From the NCBI RefSeq assembly GCF_030717945.1, contig NZ_JAVAIM010000001.1, positions 805,131 to 869,130 of the forward strand: a DNA stretch of 64,000 nt, written 5' to 3'. The DNA comes from Qipengyuania profundimaris. Its GTDB lineage: Bacteria; Pseudomonadota; Alphaproteobacteria; Sphingomonadales; Sphingomonadaceae. Every line of letters begins with the position of its first letter. Position 1 is the stretch's first letter. Below, one piece after another: positions 8,630 to 21,770 of this stretch. The notes below the pieces were generated by a model that was not told the origin of the DNA, ran no database searches, and was given only the letters and a program-made list of their open reading frames with translations. The translations under genes were made by a program, and so were the position numbers.

Positions 8630-9385
8630 TCAGATTCCGCCGGGGGTAAAATCGAAACCGGCGCTCGCCAGCCCGTCGCACAGGCTGTCGACACAGCTCT
8701 TCAATTCTCCGCGGTCGGTCGAGCGCACGACGAAGTTCGCGCCGACGCGGCCCTCGCGAAAGAAGGGGTAGCTGCCGATCTGGCACGAGGCATGGGTCTG
8801 TTCGACCTGTCGGAGAATATCGGCGACCTCGCTTTCGGGCGTCCAGCAGCCGACCGTCTCCGCAATCAGCGGCTTGCCGCCTTGCAGCGTACCGGTGAGG
8901 GCGTCGAGCATGCCTGCGGTGATATGCGGCACACCCGCCATCAGGTGCACGTTGCCGATCTTGATTCCCGGTGCACCCGACATGCGGTTGGCGATCAGCT
9001 CCGCCCCCTTGGGCACCCGGGCCATGCGCAGACGTGCATCGGTGATCCCGCCCTTGTCGGCATAGTAGTTCTCGAGAATCTCCCGCGCAGTCGGGTGGAC
9101 GATCACGTCGACGCCCAGCGCCTCGGCAACAGCATCGACCGTGATGTCGTCATGCGTAGGGCCGATCCCGCCGGTGGTGAAGAGATAGTCGTTTGCCTCG
9201 CGCAGCGCATTCACCGCTTCCACGATCCGCTCGATCACGTCCGGCACGACGCGCACTTCGGCAAGGCGGATCCCCTGCACCTGCAGCCAGCTGGCGACCT
9301 GCGCGATATTCTTGTCATGCGTGCGGCCGGAGAGGATCTCGTCGCCGATCACGACGAGGCCGGCGGTATAAATGCGTTCGCTCAT
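8630..9385 (-). CDS. CinA-like molybdopterin-binding domain protein
   Basis: 251-aa protein of the competence/damage-inducible CinA N-domain (MoCF_biosynth) family. The conserved start IYTAGLVVIGDEILSGRTHDKN and the TTGGIGPTHDDITVDAVA motif (near residues 90-108) are both present. It lacks the C-terminal nicotinamide-nucleotide amidase domain of full CinA, so it is the short CinA-like form, for which nucleotide-pyrophosphatase activity on ADP-ribose-type substrates is reported in the wider family. Location is cytoplasmic. The neighbours (DUF2339 and a flavin monooxygenase) do not clarify its role. Confidence 0.85.
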   Translation of the reverse strand: MSERIYTAGLVVIGDEILSGRTHDKNIAQVASWLQVQGIRLAEVRVVPDVIERIVEAVNALREANDYLFTTGGIGPTHDDITVDAVAEALGVDVIVHPTAREILENYYADKGGITDARLRMARVPKGAELIANRMSGAPGIKIGNVHLMAGVPHITAGMLDALTGTLQGGKPLIAETVGCWTPESEVADILRQVEQTHASCQIGSYPFFREGRVGANFVVRSTDRGELKSCVDSLCDGLASAGFDFTPGGI

Positions 9386-9418
9386 GCGCTCCGACCTAAT
9401 GCGGTGCGGCGCGGAAAG

Positions 9419-10921
9419 CTACTCCGCAGCTTCCATGCTCCCCTCGGCCGCCGAAACCTCTTCGGTCGCGCGGAAGAAGGTGAGCACGCCGTCATCGACC
9501 GGCTCGCTCGCCATGCGCTTGCGATCGAGCACATATTCCTGGTTGAGCCGCCAAGGATAGCCGACCGCGTTCTTGGGCATGATGTGCTTGGAACGCTGGA
9601 TATAGCCGGACGAGAAATCGAAGATATCGTCCTCCTCCAGATCGTGATCCTCGGGCAGACGCGGCACGGCAATGTCGACGTCCATGCCCTTCATCAGTTC
9701 GAGTACGCGGCAGACGTAATCCGAATTGATGTCCGCGCGCAGCGTCCAGCTGGCGTTGAGATAGCCGAACACGACCGCCAGGTTCGGCACGTTCGAGAAC
9801 ATGCAGCCCTTGTAGTAGAAGTGCTCTGCCAGATCGATCGGCTCGCCTTCCTTCGACAGCGCGATCTTGCCGGCCACCGCCAGCTTGAGGCCGGTCGCGG
9901 TCACGACGATATCGGCAGGCAGGAAGGTGTCGTCCGTCAGCCGGACCCCGCCTTTTTCGAAAGCCCTGATGTGACCGGTCACCACGTCCGCCTTGCCGCT
10001 CTTCATGGCTTCGAACAGATCGTCGTCCGGCACGAGGCAAAGGCGCTGCTCCCACGGATTGTAGGGCGGAGTGAAATCGGTGAGGTCGTAATCGTCGCCC
10101 ATCGACTTGCGAATGCGCTTGTGCAGGCCTTCCGCCATCTTGTCGGGCTTGGTGCGCGCGCGTTTGAAGCCGAAATCCTGCAGTTTGATGTTCTTCCACC
10201 GGGTGATCTTGTAGGCCGTTTCCTCCGGCAGGATCTTACGCAGGAAATTCGCGACCGAATCCTTGGCCGGGCGGCTGAACATCCAGGTCGGCGTGCGCTG
10301 GAGCATGGTGACCTTGGCCGCCTTGTCGGCCATCGAGGGCACGATGGTGACGGCGGTCGCGCCGGACCCGATCACGACGACGTTCTTGCTCGTATAATCG
10401 AGGTCTTCCGGCCAGAATTGCGGATGCAGGACCTGGCCTTCGAACTCGCCGAAATCGAATCCCGGGTCGTAAGGCTCGTCGTAATCGTAATAGCCTGCGC
10501 CGAGGTAGAGCCAGTTCGCGGTCAGATGCTTGCGCTCTCCTTCCTTCGTTTCGAGCGTGACGTGCCAGCGGGCTTCGCTGCCGCGCCAGTCGGCGGAAAG
10601 GACCTTGTGGCCGAAGCGGATATGCTGCCGGATGTCTCGCTCGTCGGCGATGCGCTCGAGATAGTCGAGGATGGCAGGGGCGTCGGCGATGGACTTTTCG
10701 TGCTTCCAGGGTTCGAATTCGAACCCCAGCGTGTGCATGTCGCTGTCCGATCGGATGCCGGGATAGCGGAACAGGTCCCACGTGCCGCCGATATTGTCGC
10801 GCCGCTCGACGATGGCGAAGCTGTGGGAAGGCGCCTTGTCCTTCATATGCGCCGCCATTCCGATACCGGATATGCCTGCGCCGACGATCAGCACATCGAA
10901 ATCGCTCGCCAAGTCAGCCAT
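9419..10921 (-). CDS. Flavin-containing (Baeyer-Villiger type) monooxygenase
   Basis: 500-aa NAD(P)H- and FAD-dependent monooxygenase. The N-terminal FAD-binding Rossmann motif GAGISGIGMA sits at about residues 14-23 and the second, NADPH-binding motif GSGATAVTI near 180. Between them FEGQVLHPQFW fits the Baeyer-Villiger fingerprint FxGxxxHxxxW exactly. A strong AGGAGAG lies just before ATG 10921. Such enzymes insert oxygen next to a ketone or oxidise soft nucleophiles; the natural substrate is not evident. It stands alone, 33 bp from the CinA-like gene on the same strand. Confidence 0.9.
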   Translation of the reverse strand: MADLASDFDVLIVGAGISGIGMAAHMKDKAPSHSFAIVERRDNIGGTWDLFRYPGIRSDSDMHTLGFEFEPWKHEKSIADAPAILDYLERIADERDIRQHIRFGHKVLSADWRGSEARWHVTLETKEGERKHLTANWLYLGAGYYDYDEPYDPGFDFGEFEGQVLHPQFWPEDLDYTSKNVVVIGSGATAVTIVPSMADKAAKVTMLQRTPTWMFSRPAKDSVANFLRKILPEETAYKITRWKNIKLQDFGFKRARTKPDKMAEGLHKRIRKSMGDDYDLTDFTPPYNPWEQRLCLVPDDDLFEAMKSGKADVVTGHIRAFEKGGVRLTDDTFLPADIVVTATGLKLAVAGKIALSKEGEPIDLAEHFYYKGCMFSNVPNLAVVFGYLNASWTLRADINSDYVCRVLELMKGMDVDIAVPRLPEDHDLEEDDIFDFSSGYIQRSKHIMPKNAVGYPWRLNQEYVLDRKRMASEPVDDGVLTFFRATEEVSAAEGSMEAAE

Positions 10922-11036
10922 TCTTCTCTCCTCTTGGTCACAGAATAGACCATGAGAGCGGCGAGCGCCAGTCAGTCTCTAAATGAAATGTTTTCCAGAC
11001 CATTCGCCCTGCAGCCGCCGGGCGATCTTCAGCAAT

Positions 11037-11345
11037 CTATTCGACTTCGCGGCGGTCCATCTCGCGGACGATGTGATCGAGGACGCTGGGGTGCAGCGGG
11101 TGATCGAACTGCGCGCCGACGGTGCTGCCCTCGCGCCATTTCACCTCTGCGAGGATCGGACCGATGTTGCCCAGTTTAACAAGAATTTCCCCATCCACTT
11201 CGAGAACGGAAAACTTGTCGAAAAAGCGACAGCCATATTCGGAGACATCCTTGATCCAGATGTCTCGCGAATTGCCATGCTTGCCGCGATAACGACCAGC
11301 GACCTGGACTGTGAACCGGTCCTCCCGGCGATAGTCTCTAGCCAT
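11037..11345 (-). CDS. PilZ domain protein (candidate c-di-GMP receptor)
   Basis: 102-aa single-domain protein. Both halves of the c-di-GMP-binding PilZ signature are visible: RREDR at residues 6-10 (RxxxR) and DVSEYG near 35 (D/NxSxxG). It therefore probably binds c-di-GMP and acts as a cytoplasmic effector. GGDEF-EAL and EAL proteins occur elsewhere in the window (19283-20818 and 62147 onward), but no target gene is adjacent. It is divergent from the LacI-type regulator. Confidence 0.85.
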   Translation of the reverse strand: MARDYRREDRFTVQVAGRYRGKHGNSRDIWIKDVSEYGCRFFDKFSVLEVDGEILVKLGNIGPILAEVKWREGSTVGAQFDHPLHPSVLDHIVREMDRREVE

Positions 11346-11462
11346 GCCATACCCCCGTGGTTCACCTCTCTTATCCGGTGCAGGTTCGTCTGTGCAAGTG
11401 CGGGCTGAATTGCGCTACTCGCAATCTCGCGAACTTCGGGTTAGGGAGACGGCAAAACTGCC

Positions 11463-12503
11463 ATGGGACGTGGGATGTCGAACAGTCTGAACGGTGCGCC
11501 GCGGCGCGTAACCTCGATCGATGTTGCCGAGCGTGCAGGGGTCAGCCAGTCGACCGTCAGCCGGGCGCTGTCGGGGTCCGAAACCATTACCGAGGCAACC
11601 CGGCGCCGCGTGGAAAAGGCGGCGGAAGAACTCGGTTACCATGTCAATGCCCGCGCGGCCGGTCTGCGTCGCGGCGAAACCGGGACGATCGCGATCGTGG
11701 TGATCGGTCGGGCGGGGCAGGGCGCTGCCGCGATCAATCCGTTTTACTATTCGATGCTGGGCAGCACCTGTGCGGCGGCGGCGGAGCGCGGCTATGAAGC
11801 GCTCGTCTCTTTCCAGGCCGAGCCCGAGGAACTGTTCGGCCATTACGTCGCGCGGCGGCAGGCCGATGGCGTCGTCGTGATCGGCACGGCGACCAACCAG
11901 CCGGCATGGGACTATTTCCGCGAATGCGCCGCGCAGAGCGATTCCATCGCCTTCTGGGGTTCGCCGTTCGACGATGCAACCTGGGTGCGCTCCGACAACC
12001 GGGACGGGGGGCGGATTGCGGTCGAGCGGCTGGTGAAAGGCGGCGCGAATTCGATCCATTTCGTCGGCGACACGCATTGCTCGCAGCGGCAGTTCTCGGA
12101 ACGTTACGAGGGCTATCGCGCGGCGATGAAGGCGGGCGGCCTGGAAGTTCACGAACCCCTGGTGGGGGAAGGCGAGGATCGGGTGTCGCAGGGGCGCAAC
12201 GCCATCGCCACGCTGGTCGAGAGAGGGTCGGATTTCGACGGGCTTTTCTTCGCCTGCGATGCCATGGCGCTCGGCGCGCTGGAAGAGCTCGCTTCGCGCC
12301 AGATCGCGGTGCCGGGCAAGGTCTCGGTGATCGGCTTCGACGGGCTCGGTTCGGGTGAGTTCAGTGCGCCGCCGCTAACGACGGTGGAGCCGGACTTTGC
12401 AATGGCGGGCAAGCTGCTCATCGACACCGCGCTGGCCAAGGAGGGCGAAAAGCCGGAGCGGCGGGTGCCCGTGCGTCTGGTGGAGCGCGCCAGCGTGGGC
12501 TGA
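11463..12503 (+). CDS. LacI/GalR-family transcriptional regulator
   Basis: 346-aa repressor-type regulator. The N-terminal helix-turn-helix is clear (TSIDVAERAGVSQSTVSRAL, about 17-36) and is followed by the hinge and a periplasmic-binding-protein-like sensor domain with typical motifs such as VIGFDGLGSGEFSAPPLTTV near 285-305. It should bind an operator as a dimer and respond to a sugar or nucleoside. A second start at ATG 11475 (MSNSLNG) is possible; AGGGAG at 11444-11449 is 13 nt before the ATG I use. The next gene, a large amidohydrolase, starts 76 bp downstream. No sugar uptake genes are nearby to suggest the inducer. Confidence 0.9.
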   Translation: MGRGMSNSLNGAPRRVTSIDVAERAGVSQSTVSRALSGSETITEATRRRVEKAAEELGYHVNARAAGLRRGETGTIAIVVIGRAGQGAAAINPFYYSMLGSTCAAAAERGYEALVSFQAEPEELFGHYVARRQADGVVVIGTATNQPAWDYFRECAAQSDSIAFWGSPFDDATWVRSDNRDGGRIAVERLVKGGANSIHFVGDTHCSQRQFSERYEGYRAAMKAGGLEVHEPLVGEGEDRVSQGRNAIATLVERGSDFDGLFFACDAMALGALEELASRQIAVPGKVSVIGFDGLGSGEFSAPPLTTVEPDFAMAGKLLIDTALAKEGEKPERRVPVRLVERASVG

Positions 12504-12579
12504 AGCGCCCGGGCGCAATCGCCATTGCTCTTGCGCCTCAGCCGCCTATGAAGCGGGTGAGGTATTCGAGGGAAAAACC

Positions 12580-15906
<3,327 letters not shown>

Positions 15907-15916
15907 TGCGTTTGCT

Positions 15917-15947
15917 GCGGGCGATGCGCCGTCTGCGCGTCGCCCGC
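15917..15947. repeat. Inverted repeat between convergent genes
   Basis: GCGGGCGA (15917-15924) and TCGCCCGC (15940-15947) form a perfect 8-bp stem with a 15-nt loop between the convergent amidohydrolase and MCP genes. There is no T-run, so it is at best a weak transcription stop or an mRNA 3'-end stabiliser. Confidence 0.4.
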
Positions 15948-15961
15948 GGAAAGCGGATCGC

Positions 15962-17305
15962 TTAGGCTGCGCGGACCTCGGCGGTGAAGGCCTGCATCTT
16001 CGCGCGCAGAGCTTCGGCCTGCAGTTCGAGTTCTTCCGCCGATGTCAGCACTTGGCTGGCTGCAGCCCCTGCCGAAAGCGACGTCTCGCGAACCTGCGTG
16101 ATGCTGCCTGAGACCTCTTCGGTCGAGCGGGCGGCAAGATCGATGCTGCGGGCGAGGTCCTGTCCGGCAACCGATTGCTGGTCGACGGCACTGGCGATGG
16201 ACACGGCCGTGGTTTCGAGTTCGCGGATCTGGTCGACGATCGAACGCAGTGCGCCAACGCTGGCGCCGGTCGAATTCTGCATGTCACGGATCTGGTCGGC
16301 AATTTCCTCGGTCGCACGGCTGGTCTGCGAGGCGAGTTCCTTCACTTCGCTGGCGACGACTGCGAAACCGCGTCCGGCCTCTCCGCCGCGCGCCGCTTCG
16401 ATCGAGGCGTTGAGCGCGAGCAGGTTCGTGCGCTTGGCGATCGATTGGATCAATTCCACGATCGCACCGACCTGTTCGGCCGAACTGGCGAGGGCCGAAA
16501 TCGTGTCGTCCGCGCCGGTAGCGGTTTCGGTCGCCTTGCGCGCCAGATCGGCCGAATGCGCCGCCTGCCGACTGATCTCGCCGATCGACATGGCAAACTC
16601 GTCGGACGCCGCAGCCGCCGCGGTCGCGCCGCTGGATGCCTGTTCCATCGAATAGATGACCTGTTCGGCCTGCCCGGTCGCCTGGTTGGCGGTGGAGGCC
16701 ATGCCTTGCGCCGTCGTCTTGAGCTGGCTCGATGCCGCAGCGACACCACCGGCGATCTCGCCGACGCTGGAGTCGAGGTTGGCAGCTAGCTGGAGCAATT
16801 CGGCCTTGCGGGCCTTTTCCGAGTTCTGCCGCTTTGCGAAGAGCTCGTCGAGCTTGTGGCCCGACTTGGTGAAAACGTGCAATGCACGCGCCAGTTCTCC
16901 GATTTCATCGACCCGATCGGTACCGATTAGCTCGATGTCGCGGGCACCCGCTGCGAGGCGGGTCATTTCCCGGCTGATATGTGAGTATGGCCTAATCACC
17001 CGCTTGCGGATGAATTGGAGGGCAATCAGGCTGACAGGGACGCTGAAACCGACGATTGCGAGGATTGCGACTAGGGCTAGCCGGCTGCTCGTAGGAGAAA
17101 TCAGCCCCCAAGCGGCCAGGGTTCCGATGACCGCAAGACCGCCAACCGACATGAGGGAGGCCAGCACCGCCTTGTCGTCGAGCGACTTGCCCATGAACCA
17201 TGCGCCAATACCCGTAACCTCGTCGTCTCGCTCGCCAGCCACGACTTCGACATCGGCGATTTCGCGAATTAGATCGTGTTCCAGGAAATTCGTCGGCGCG
17301 TTCAT
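15962..17305 (-). CDS. Methyl-accepting chemotaxis protein without periplasmic sensor
   Basis: 447-aa chemoreceptor. An N-terminal cytoplasmic segment of about 50 residues is followed by two closely spaced membrane helices (about 52-70 and 77-98) with almost no periplasmic loop, then a HAMP domain (about 100-155) and a signalling domain with the conserved hairpin tip [20 protein letters not shown]. The sensing region found in classical receptors is missing, so it probably senses from the membrane or the cytoplasm, or works in complex with the neighbouring MCP. It is transcribed with, and last after, the chemotaxis genes to its right, 187 bp from the second MCP. Confidence 0.9.
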   Translation of the reverse strand: MNAPTNFLEHDLIREIADVEVVAGERDDEVTGIGAWFMGKSLDDKAVLASLMSVGGLAVIGTLAAWGLISPTSSRLALVAILAIVGFSVPVSLIALQFIRKRVIRPYSHISREMTRLAAGARDIELIGTDRVDEIGELARALHVFTKSGHKLDELFAKRQNSEKARKAELLQLAANLDSSVGEIAGGVAAASSQLKTTAQGMASTANQATGQAEQVIYSMEQASSGATAAAAASDEFAMSIGEISRQAAHSADLARKATETATGADDTISALASSAEQVGAIVELIQSIAKRTNLLALNASIEAARGGEAGRGFAVVASEVKELASQTSRATEEIADQIRDMQNSTGASVGALRSIVDQIRELETTAVSIASAVDQQSVAGQDLARSIDLAARSTEEVSGSITQVRETSLSAGAAASQVLTSAEELELQAEALRAKMQAFTAEVRAA

Positions 17306-17319
17306 GCGTCACTCCCCCA

Positions 17320-17366
17320 TTAAGCTGTTGCTAACTGTAAGACGGGAGCGCTTGCGAAATGGTTAA
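17320..17366 (-). promoter_or_regulatory. Candidate CtrA-like sites upstream of the MCP gene
   Basis: TTAA-N7-CTAAC at 17320-17335 is one base off the alphaproteobacterial CtrA consensus TTAA-N7-TTAA. A half-site TTAACCAT, read on the minus strand, lies at 17359-17366. Both sit in the 187-bp gap upstream of the 447-aa MCP, 15-61 nt before its start codon. CtrA is known to control motility and chemotaxis genes in several alphaproteobacteria; binding here is inferred from the motifs only. Confidence 0.35.
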
Positions 17367-17492
17367 GCGGGGAGAATTCGGTCTCTACTGCGCGGCGCCT
17401 TAGTCAAGGCAATTGGTGCGCGGCAGCAGCAAGTTATGTCCGAAGGTTGCGACGGTCGGGTCGGCAGCAACGCAGATCGAGTCGCTTTCCTG

Positions 17493-19286
17493 TCATCCCT
17501 GACGGACTTGCCCGAGGAATGTGGCGACCTGCTGGCGTAGCTCGTCCGCTTGCTGTTCCAGCTCGTTTGCCGAACTCAGCACCTGGCTCGCGGCGGCGCC
17601 TGTCTCCAGCGAGGTTTCGCGGACCTGCGAAACATGACGAGACACATCATCGCTGGCGCGCGCGGCTACGTCGATGCTGCGCGCGAGATCACGGCCAGCC
17701 ACCGACTGCTGATCCACTGCGCTGGCGATCGAAGTCGCTGTCGATTCGATCTCGCTGATCTGGCGCGCCACGGCGCGCAGCGCGCTGACGCTGGCGCCGG
17801 TGGAGTCCTGCATGGCGCGGATCTGGGCGGCCACGTCGTCGGTGGCGCGGCTGGTCTGCGCCGCAAGTTCCTTCACCTCGCTGGCGACGACCGCGAAGCC
17901 GCGGCCCGCCTCCCCGCCACGCGCCGCCTCGATCGAGGCGTTGAGAGCAAGGAGATTGGTGCGCTTGGCGATCGACTGGATCAGTTCGACGATCGCGCCA
18001 ACCTCGTTGGCCGAAGTGGACAGCGCGGAGATGGTCTCGTCGGCGCCCTTGGCGGTGTCGTTGGCCTGACGCGCGAGTTCGGCCGAATGCGATGCCTGCC
18101 TGCTGATCTCGCCGATCGACATGGCGAATTCGTCGGATGCGGCGGCCGCCGCCGTTGCTCCGGTCGAAGCCTCGGCGATGTGGCGCGCCGCCTCGCCTGC
18201 TTCCTGCGATGTGCGGTCGGCGGTTTCGCTCATCACCCCTGCCGTGCGCTGGAGCTGGTTCGAGGCACTCGCCACGCCGCCGACGACCTTGCCGACTGTC
18301 GTTTCGAAACGATCCGCGACGCGCTGCATCTCTTTGCCGCGCTCCGCGCGCAGAGCTGCGCGTTCCGCGGAGAGTTGCTCGAATTCCTGCGCGGACTGCG
18401 CAAATATTTCGAAAGATCGCGCAAGGTCGCCGATCTCGTCGGGGCGTCCTGTGCCCGGGATGTGCATGCCCTTTTCACCCGCCGCGAGGCGCGTCGCAAC
18501 ATCACTGATCCTGCCGAGAGTGCGCGACAGATCGCCGCCGATGTAACGGTTGCTGAGTAGGACCAACACTGCGCCGCCTACTCCCATCACGAGAAACATG
18601 ACGAAAAGCATGAGGATCCCGAATTGGGCGTTTTCATCTTCGGCTTCGCCCACCGCGACCAACTCGTCGCGAAGATTGCGAGCGGTTGCAATAATATCGT
18701 CGCCCTCGACATAGACGCTGTCGGCGAATGCCTGCCACTGCTCCATGGTACCGCGAGAATCATTGGCGGCAGAAACGCGTGAGGCGAGGGCGGCAAGCGA
18801 AGCGTTGAGATCGTTGATCGCGGGGACCGTGGTGGGAGCGATCTCAGTCGCATGGGTCTCAATCTCTCGCAGCGTCCGATCGGCTTGTCGGAGTGAATCC
18901 TGAGCGGCTGCTAGATCCTCGCGATTTCCGGTAACCGCATAATGCTGCACGAAAAGGCGGGCATCGCCGATTTCGGCCACCATCTGCGCGGAGTCGTAAG
19001 TCGCTTCGGAAATCTCGACGCGCTGCTGGCGCATTTCCAATGCGTACCATCCGCCGAAAAGGATGGAGAGCAGAATGATCGCCACGGCGGCGATATTGAT
19101 GAAAGCAATGGCGTCCAGCTTCTCGCCGACGGTCTTCGCATACATCCAGCCACGCAGGCCCCCGGAAGGCGCATCGGGATCGGCAGCTTCGTAAATTGCA
19201 GCCTCTCGCTTTTCGCCGAGAACCGCGTCGGGCATGACCTCGTATTCGGCGACGAAGCCGCCGTTCGTGTCGGAAAGAGCGTTCAT
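17493..19286 (-). CDS. Methyl-accepting chemotaxis protein with periplasmic sensor
   Basis: 597-aa chemoreceptor. A cytoplasmic N-terminus of about 60 residues precedes helix 1 (about 61-83), a helical periplasmic sensor domain of about 140 residues, helix 2 (about 225-247), a HAMP domain and the signalling domain. The signalling part is nearly the same as that of the neighbouring 447-aa MCP, including the tip [20 protein letters not shown], so the two are tandem paralogues with different input ends. Its ATG overlaps the stop of the GGDEF-EAL gene by ATGA, indicating translational coupling. The ligand is unknown. Confidence 0.92.
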   Translation of the reverse strand: MNALSDTNGGFVAEYEVMPDAVLGEKREAAIYEAADPDAPSGGLRGWMYAKTVGEKLDAIAFINIAAVAIILLSILFGGWYALEMRQQRVEISEATYDSAQMVAEIGDARLFVQHYAVTGNREDLAAAQDSLRQADRTLREIETHATEIAPTTVPAINDLNASLAALASRVSAANDSRGTMEQWQAFADSVYVEGDDIIATARNLRDELVAVGEAEDENAQFGILMLFVMFLVMGVGGAVLVLLSNRYIGGDLSRTLGRISDVATRLAAGEKGMHIPGTGRPDEIGDLARSFEIFAQSAQEFEQLSAERAALRAERGKEMQRVADRFETTVGKVVGGVASASNQLQRTAGVMSETADRTSQEAGEAARHIAEASTGATAAAAASDEFAMSIGEISRQASHSAELARQANDTAKGADETISALSTSANEVGAIVELIQSIAKRTNLLALNASIEAARGGEAGRGFAVVASEVKELAAQTSRATDDVAAQIRAMQDSTGASVSALRAVARQISEIESTATSIASAVDQQSVAGRDLARSIDVAARASDDVSRHVSQVRETSLETGAAASQVLSSANELEQQADELRQQVATFLGQVRQG

Positions 19287-20818
19287 GCTACTTTTTTACC
19301 CTTGGGAGTGTCTGCGATCATGGATTGGACCGGCTGACCGAGATGCTGCTCGATTTCGCCGGCCGGCATGGCTTTGAAATAGAGCCAGCCTTGGATCTGG
19401 TCGCAGCCGGCGGCGCGGACCATGTCGGCCTGTTCCTGCGTTTCGACGCCCTCGGCCGTGACGCCCATTTTCATGGCCCGTGCGACCGTGATGCTGGATA
19501 GCATCATCGCCCGGCTGCCATCGTCCTCGCCGGCCTGCACGACGAGGCTGCGATCGAGTTTCAGCTTCTCGAAGCGGAACTGGCGCAGGAAGCCGATCGA
19601 GGCATAGCCGGTCCCGAAATCGTCGAGGGCGATGCGCACGCCAAACCCTCGGATGAGCGCGAGGCTGCGTTCGGCAACGACCGGATCGAGCACCAGACAG
19701 GTCTCTGTGATCTCGAGTTCGAGCCGTTCGGCATCGAAGCCGGTTTCCTCGAGGATATGGCCGAGCTGGACCGGGAATTCGGGATTGCGAAGCTGAGCCG
19801 CGCTGATGTTGACCGACAGGGTGATGTCGTCCCAGGCGAGCGCATCGATGCAAGCCTGCCGCAGAACCCATAGGCCGATCGCGTTGATCAGTCCGCTTTC
19901 CTCGGCCACCGGGATGAAGACATTGGGGCCGATGGGCTTGCCGTCGGGACGCTCCCAGCGCAGCAGGCACTCGACGGCAACAACCATGCGCGTGGTGCTG
20001 TCCACCAGCGGCTGGTAATTCAGGCGAAACTCGTCACGCGCCAGCGCCATGCGCAATTCGTCGTCGAGTTCCTTGATCTGCTCGCGGCTCTTGTCGAAGG
20101 CCGGATTGAACCATGTGCAGCGCATCTTGCCGCCACGTTTGGAGGCGTACATGGCGACATCGGCACGGCGCAGCAGTTCGGAGGAACTGACTGTATCCCC
20201 GGCATTGCAGCGTGCCAGGCCGATACTCGCGCCGAGCGTCAGGCGGCGATCGTCCACATTGACGGGCTTGGCCAGTCGCTCGACGATCCGGCGGCACAGC
20301 CCTTCGAGCAAGGTGCCCGCGAGGGGACCTGCGGCCATGACGGCGTATTCGTCCCCGCCGAGCCGATAGATCGTCGCCTCGCCTTCGGTCATCTCCACGA
20401 AGATGCGCGAACATTCGCGAATCGCCGCATCGCCGACGAAGTGGCCGTAGTGATCGTTGACGAGTTTGAACCCGTCGAGATCGACAAGAGCGAGGGCGAC
20501 CTCTTCGCCGCTCAGCGCCTTGCGCTGCATGTCGCGATGAAGCGCACGGCGATTGGGCAGGCCGGTCAGGCTGTCGCTCATGCTCAGGATTTCCGCCCGG
20601 CGCAGGTGGCGAATGCCGGAATAAGCGAGCAAGCCGACCGCAGCAGCGAAAATCGCGGTGCCGGTCGCCAGGATGGCCATTGGCTGGCCGATGCCAAGCC
20701 GACTGCTTGCCATGGTGAGCGCGAAAGTCGACAGGAAGATACCGGCCAGGATCACCAGCGGCCCGAAGACCACGGCTCTACTATCGCTGACAGCCTGATC
20801 CTGCCGAGTTTCCACCAA
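19283..20818 (-). CDS. GGDEF-EAL protein (probable c-di-GMP phosphodiesterase)
   Basis: 511-aa membrane-anchored c-di-GMP enzyme. Two N-terminal helices (about 14-36 and 42-66) precede a GGDEF domain reading RLGGDEY (near residue 150), with Tyr in place of Phe and no upstream RxxD inhibitory site, then an EAL domain. The EAL motif reads ECLLRW; its catalytic Glu is kept, as are [28 protein letters not shown] and AEGVET. The EAL half should therefore be active and the GGDEF half doubtful or regulatory. It is translated in overlap with the MCP that follows and follows cheR by 88 bp, linking c-di-GMP turnover to this chemotaxis cluster. Confidence 0.9.
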   Translation of the reverse strand: MVETRQDQAVSDSRAVVFGPLVILAGIFLSTFALTMASSRLGIGQPMAILATGTAIFAAAVGLLAYSGIRHLRRAEILSMSDSLTGLPNRRALHRDMQRKALSGEEVALALVDLDGFKLVNDHYGHFVGDAAIRECSRIFVEMTEGEATIYRLGGDEYAVMAAGPLAGTLLEGLCRRIVERLAKPVNVDDRRLTLGASIGLARCNAGDTVSSSELLRRADVAMYASKRGGKMRCTWFNPAFDKSREQIKELDDELRMALARDEFRLNYQPLVDSTTRMVVAVECLLRWERPDGKPIGPNVFIPVAEESGLINAIGLWVLRQACIDALAWDDITLSVNISAAQLRNPEFPVQLGHILEETGFDAERLELEITETCLVLDPVVAERSLALIRGFGVRIALDDFGTGYASIGFLRQFRFEKLKLDRSLVVQAGEDDGSRAMMLSSITVARAMKMGVTAEGVETQEQADMVRAAGCDQIQGWLYFKAMPAGEIEQHLGQPVQSMIADTPKGKKVA

Positions 20819-20906
20819 TGCCCCCGATTAAAACCGTTCGATGTTCTGCAACATGGCGATAGCGGTCATTCGCTAAGGATTGGTGAAGCCGCGTTTACCT
20901 TGTCCG

Positions 20907-21770
20907 TCACGCGGAGGCCCGGTGCTGGAACGTGCGAGTGGCGCGGGCATGCACGGAAGTCGGCCGGTAGAGCGAAGACCCCCATTGCGAAGGCTCGAAC
21001 CGCTCGGTCTGGCCTACCACCGATTCTCCGGCGCCGAGCATCAGCAAGCCGTCGCTGGCTGTCGCGCTGGCCAGACGGTCGAACACCGTACGGCGGATGT
21101 CCGTGTCGAAATAGAGCAGCACGTTGCGGCACAACACGAGGTCGAATTGCCCCGGATGGGGCGGGTGGTCGAGGATACTGTGCTGCTGGAAGCGGACCAT
21201 CGAGCTGATCTTGTCGTTGGCCTGCCAGCCGCGCGGGGTCTCGGTAAAAAAGTTGAGCATTTGCGCGACGCTGATGCCGCGCTGGATCTCGAACTGGGTG
21301 TAGCATCCGGTCTTGGCCGACGCGATCGCCTTGCCGGAGATGTCGGACCCGAGGATCTCGATATCCCAGTCTCGCCAGCGTCCCGGCTGTTCGCAGAACA
21401 GCATGGCGAGGCTGAGCGGTTCCTGTCCGGTAGAGCAGCCGGCGGACCAGATGCGCAGACGCTTCGATCCGGCGCGCCGGCTTGCGAGATCGCCCAAGAC
21501 CTGGTTGGCCAGCATCGCGAAATAGACGTGATCGCGGAAGAAATAGGTCTCGTTGTTGAGCAAGGCCTCGACAACCTTGGTCGCCAGATGGTGCTCGCCG
21601 GGACGTTCCAGCATGCAGGCCAGCTGGTCGACATTGTCGAGGCCGAGTTCGCGGAACAGCCCGGCAAGCGCCGTGGAGACGCGCCAGCGCCGATTTTCCG
21701 TCAGTTGTTGTCCGGTACGCTGTTCTAGGAGATCGGCGATGATTTTATGGGACGCGTCGTCTACGCCCAT
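20907..21770 (-). CDS. cheR: Chemotaxis protein methyltransferase CheR
   Basis: 287-aa SAM-dependent methyltransferase that methylates glutamates on chemoreceptors. The N-terminal CheR helical domain carries ALLNNETYFFRD (about 68-79), and the SAM-binding domain has WSAGCSTGQEPLSL (about 109-122) and LCRNVLLYF near 215. The start at ATG 21770 overlaps the end of cheB by 10 bp; the same frame is open further upstream but that part has no protein character. It completes the receptor adaptation pair with CheB. Confidence 0.95.
   Translation of the reverse strand: MGVDDASHKIIADLLEQRTGQQLTENRRWRVSTALAGLFRELGLDNVDQLACMLERPGEHHLATKVVEALLNNETYFFRDHVYFAMLANQVLGDLASRRAGSKRLRIWSAGCSTGQEPLSLAMLFCEQPGRWRDWDIEILGSDISGKAIASAKTGCYTQFEIQRGISVAQMLNFFTETPRGWQANDKISSMVRFQQHSILDHPPHPGQFDLVLCRNVLLYFDTDIRRTVFDRLASATASDGLLMLGAGESVVGQTERFEPSQWGSSLYRPTSVHARATRTFQHRASA

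Noticed and set aside
8627-10948. 773-codon open frame antisense to the CinA-like and monooxygenase genes
   Set aside because: It covers two well-supported genes on the other strand with clear family motifs; it has no domain or signal of its own.
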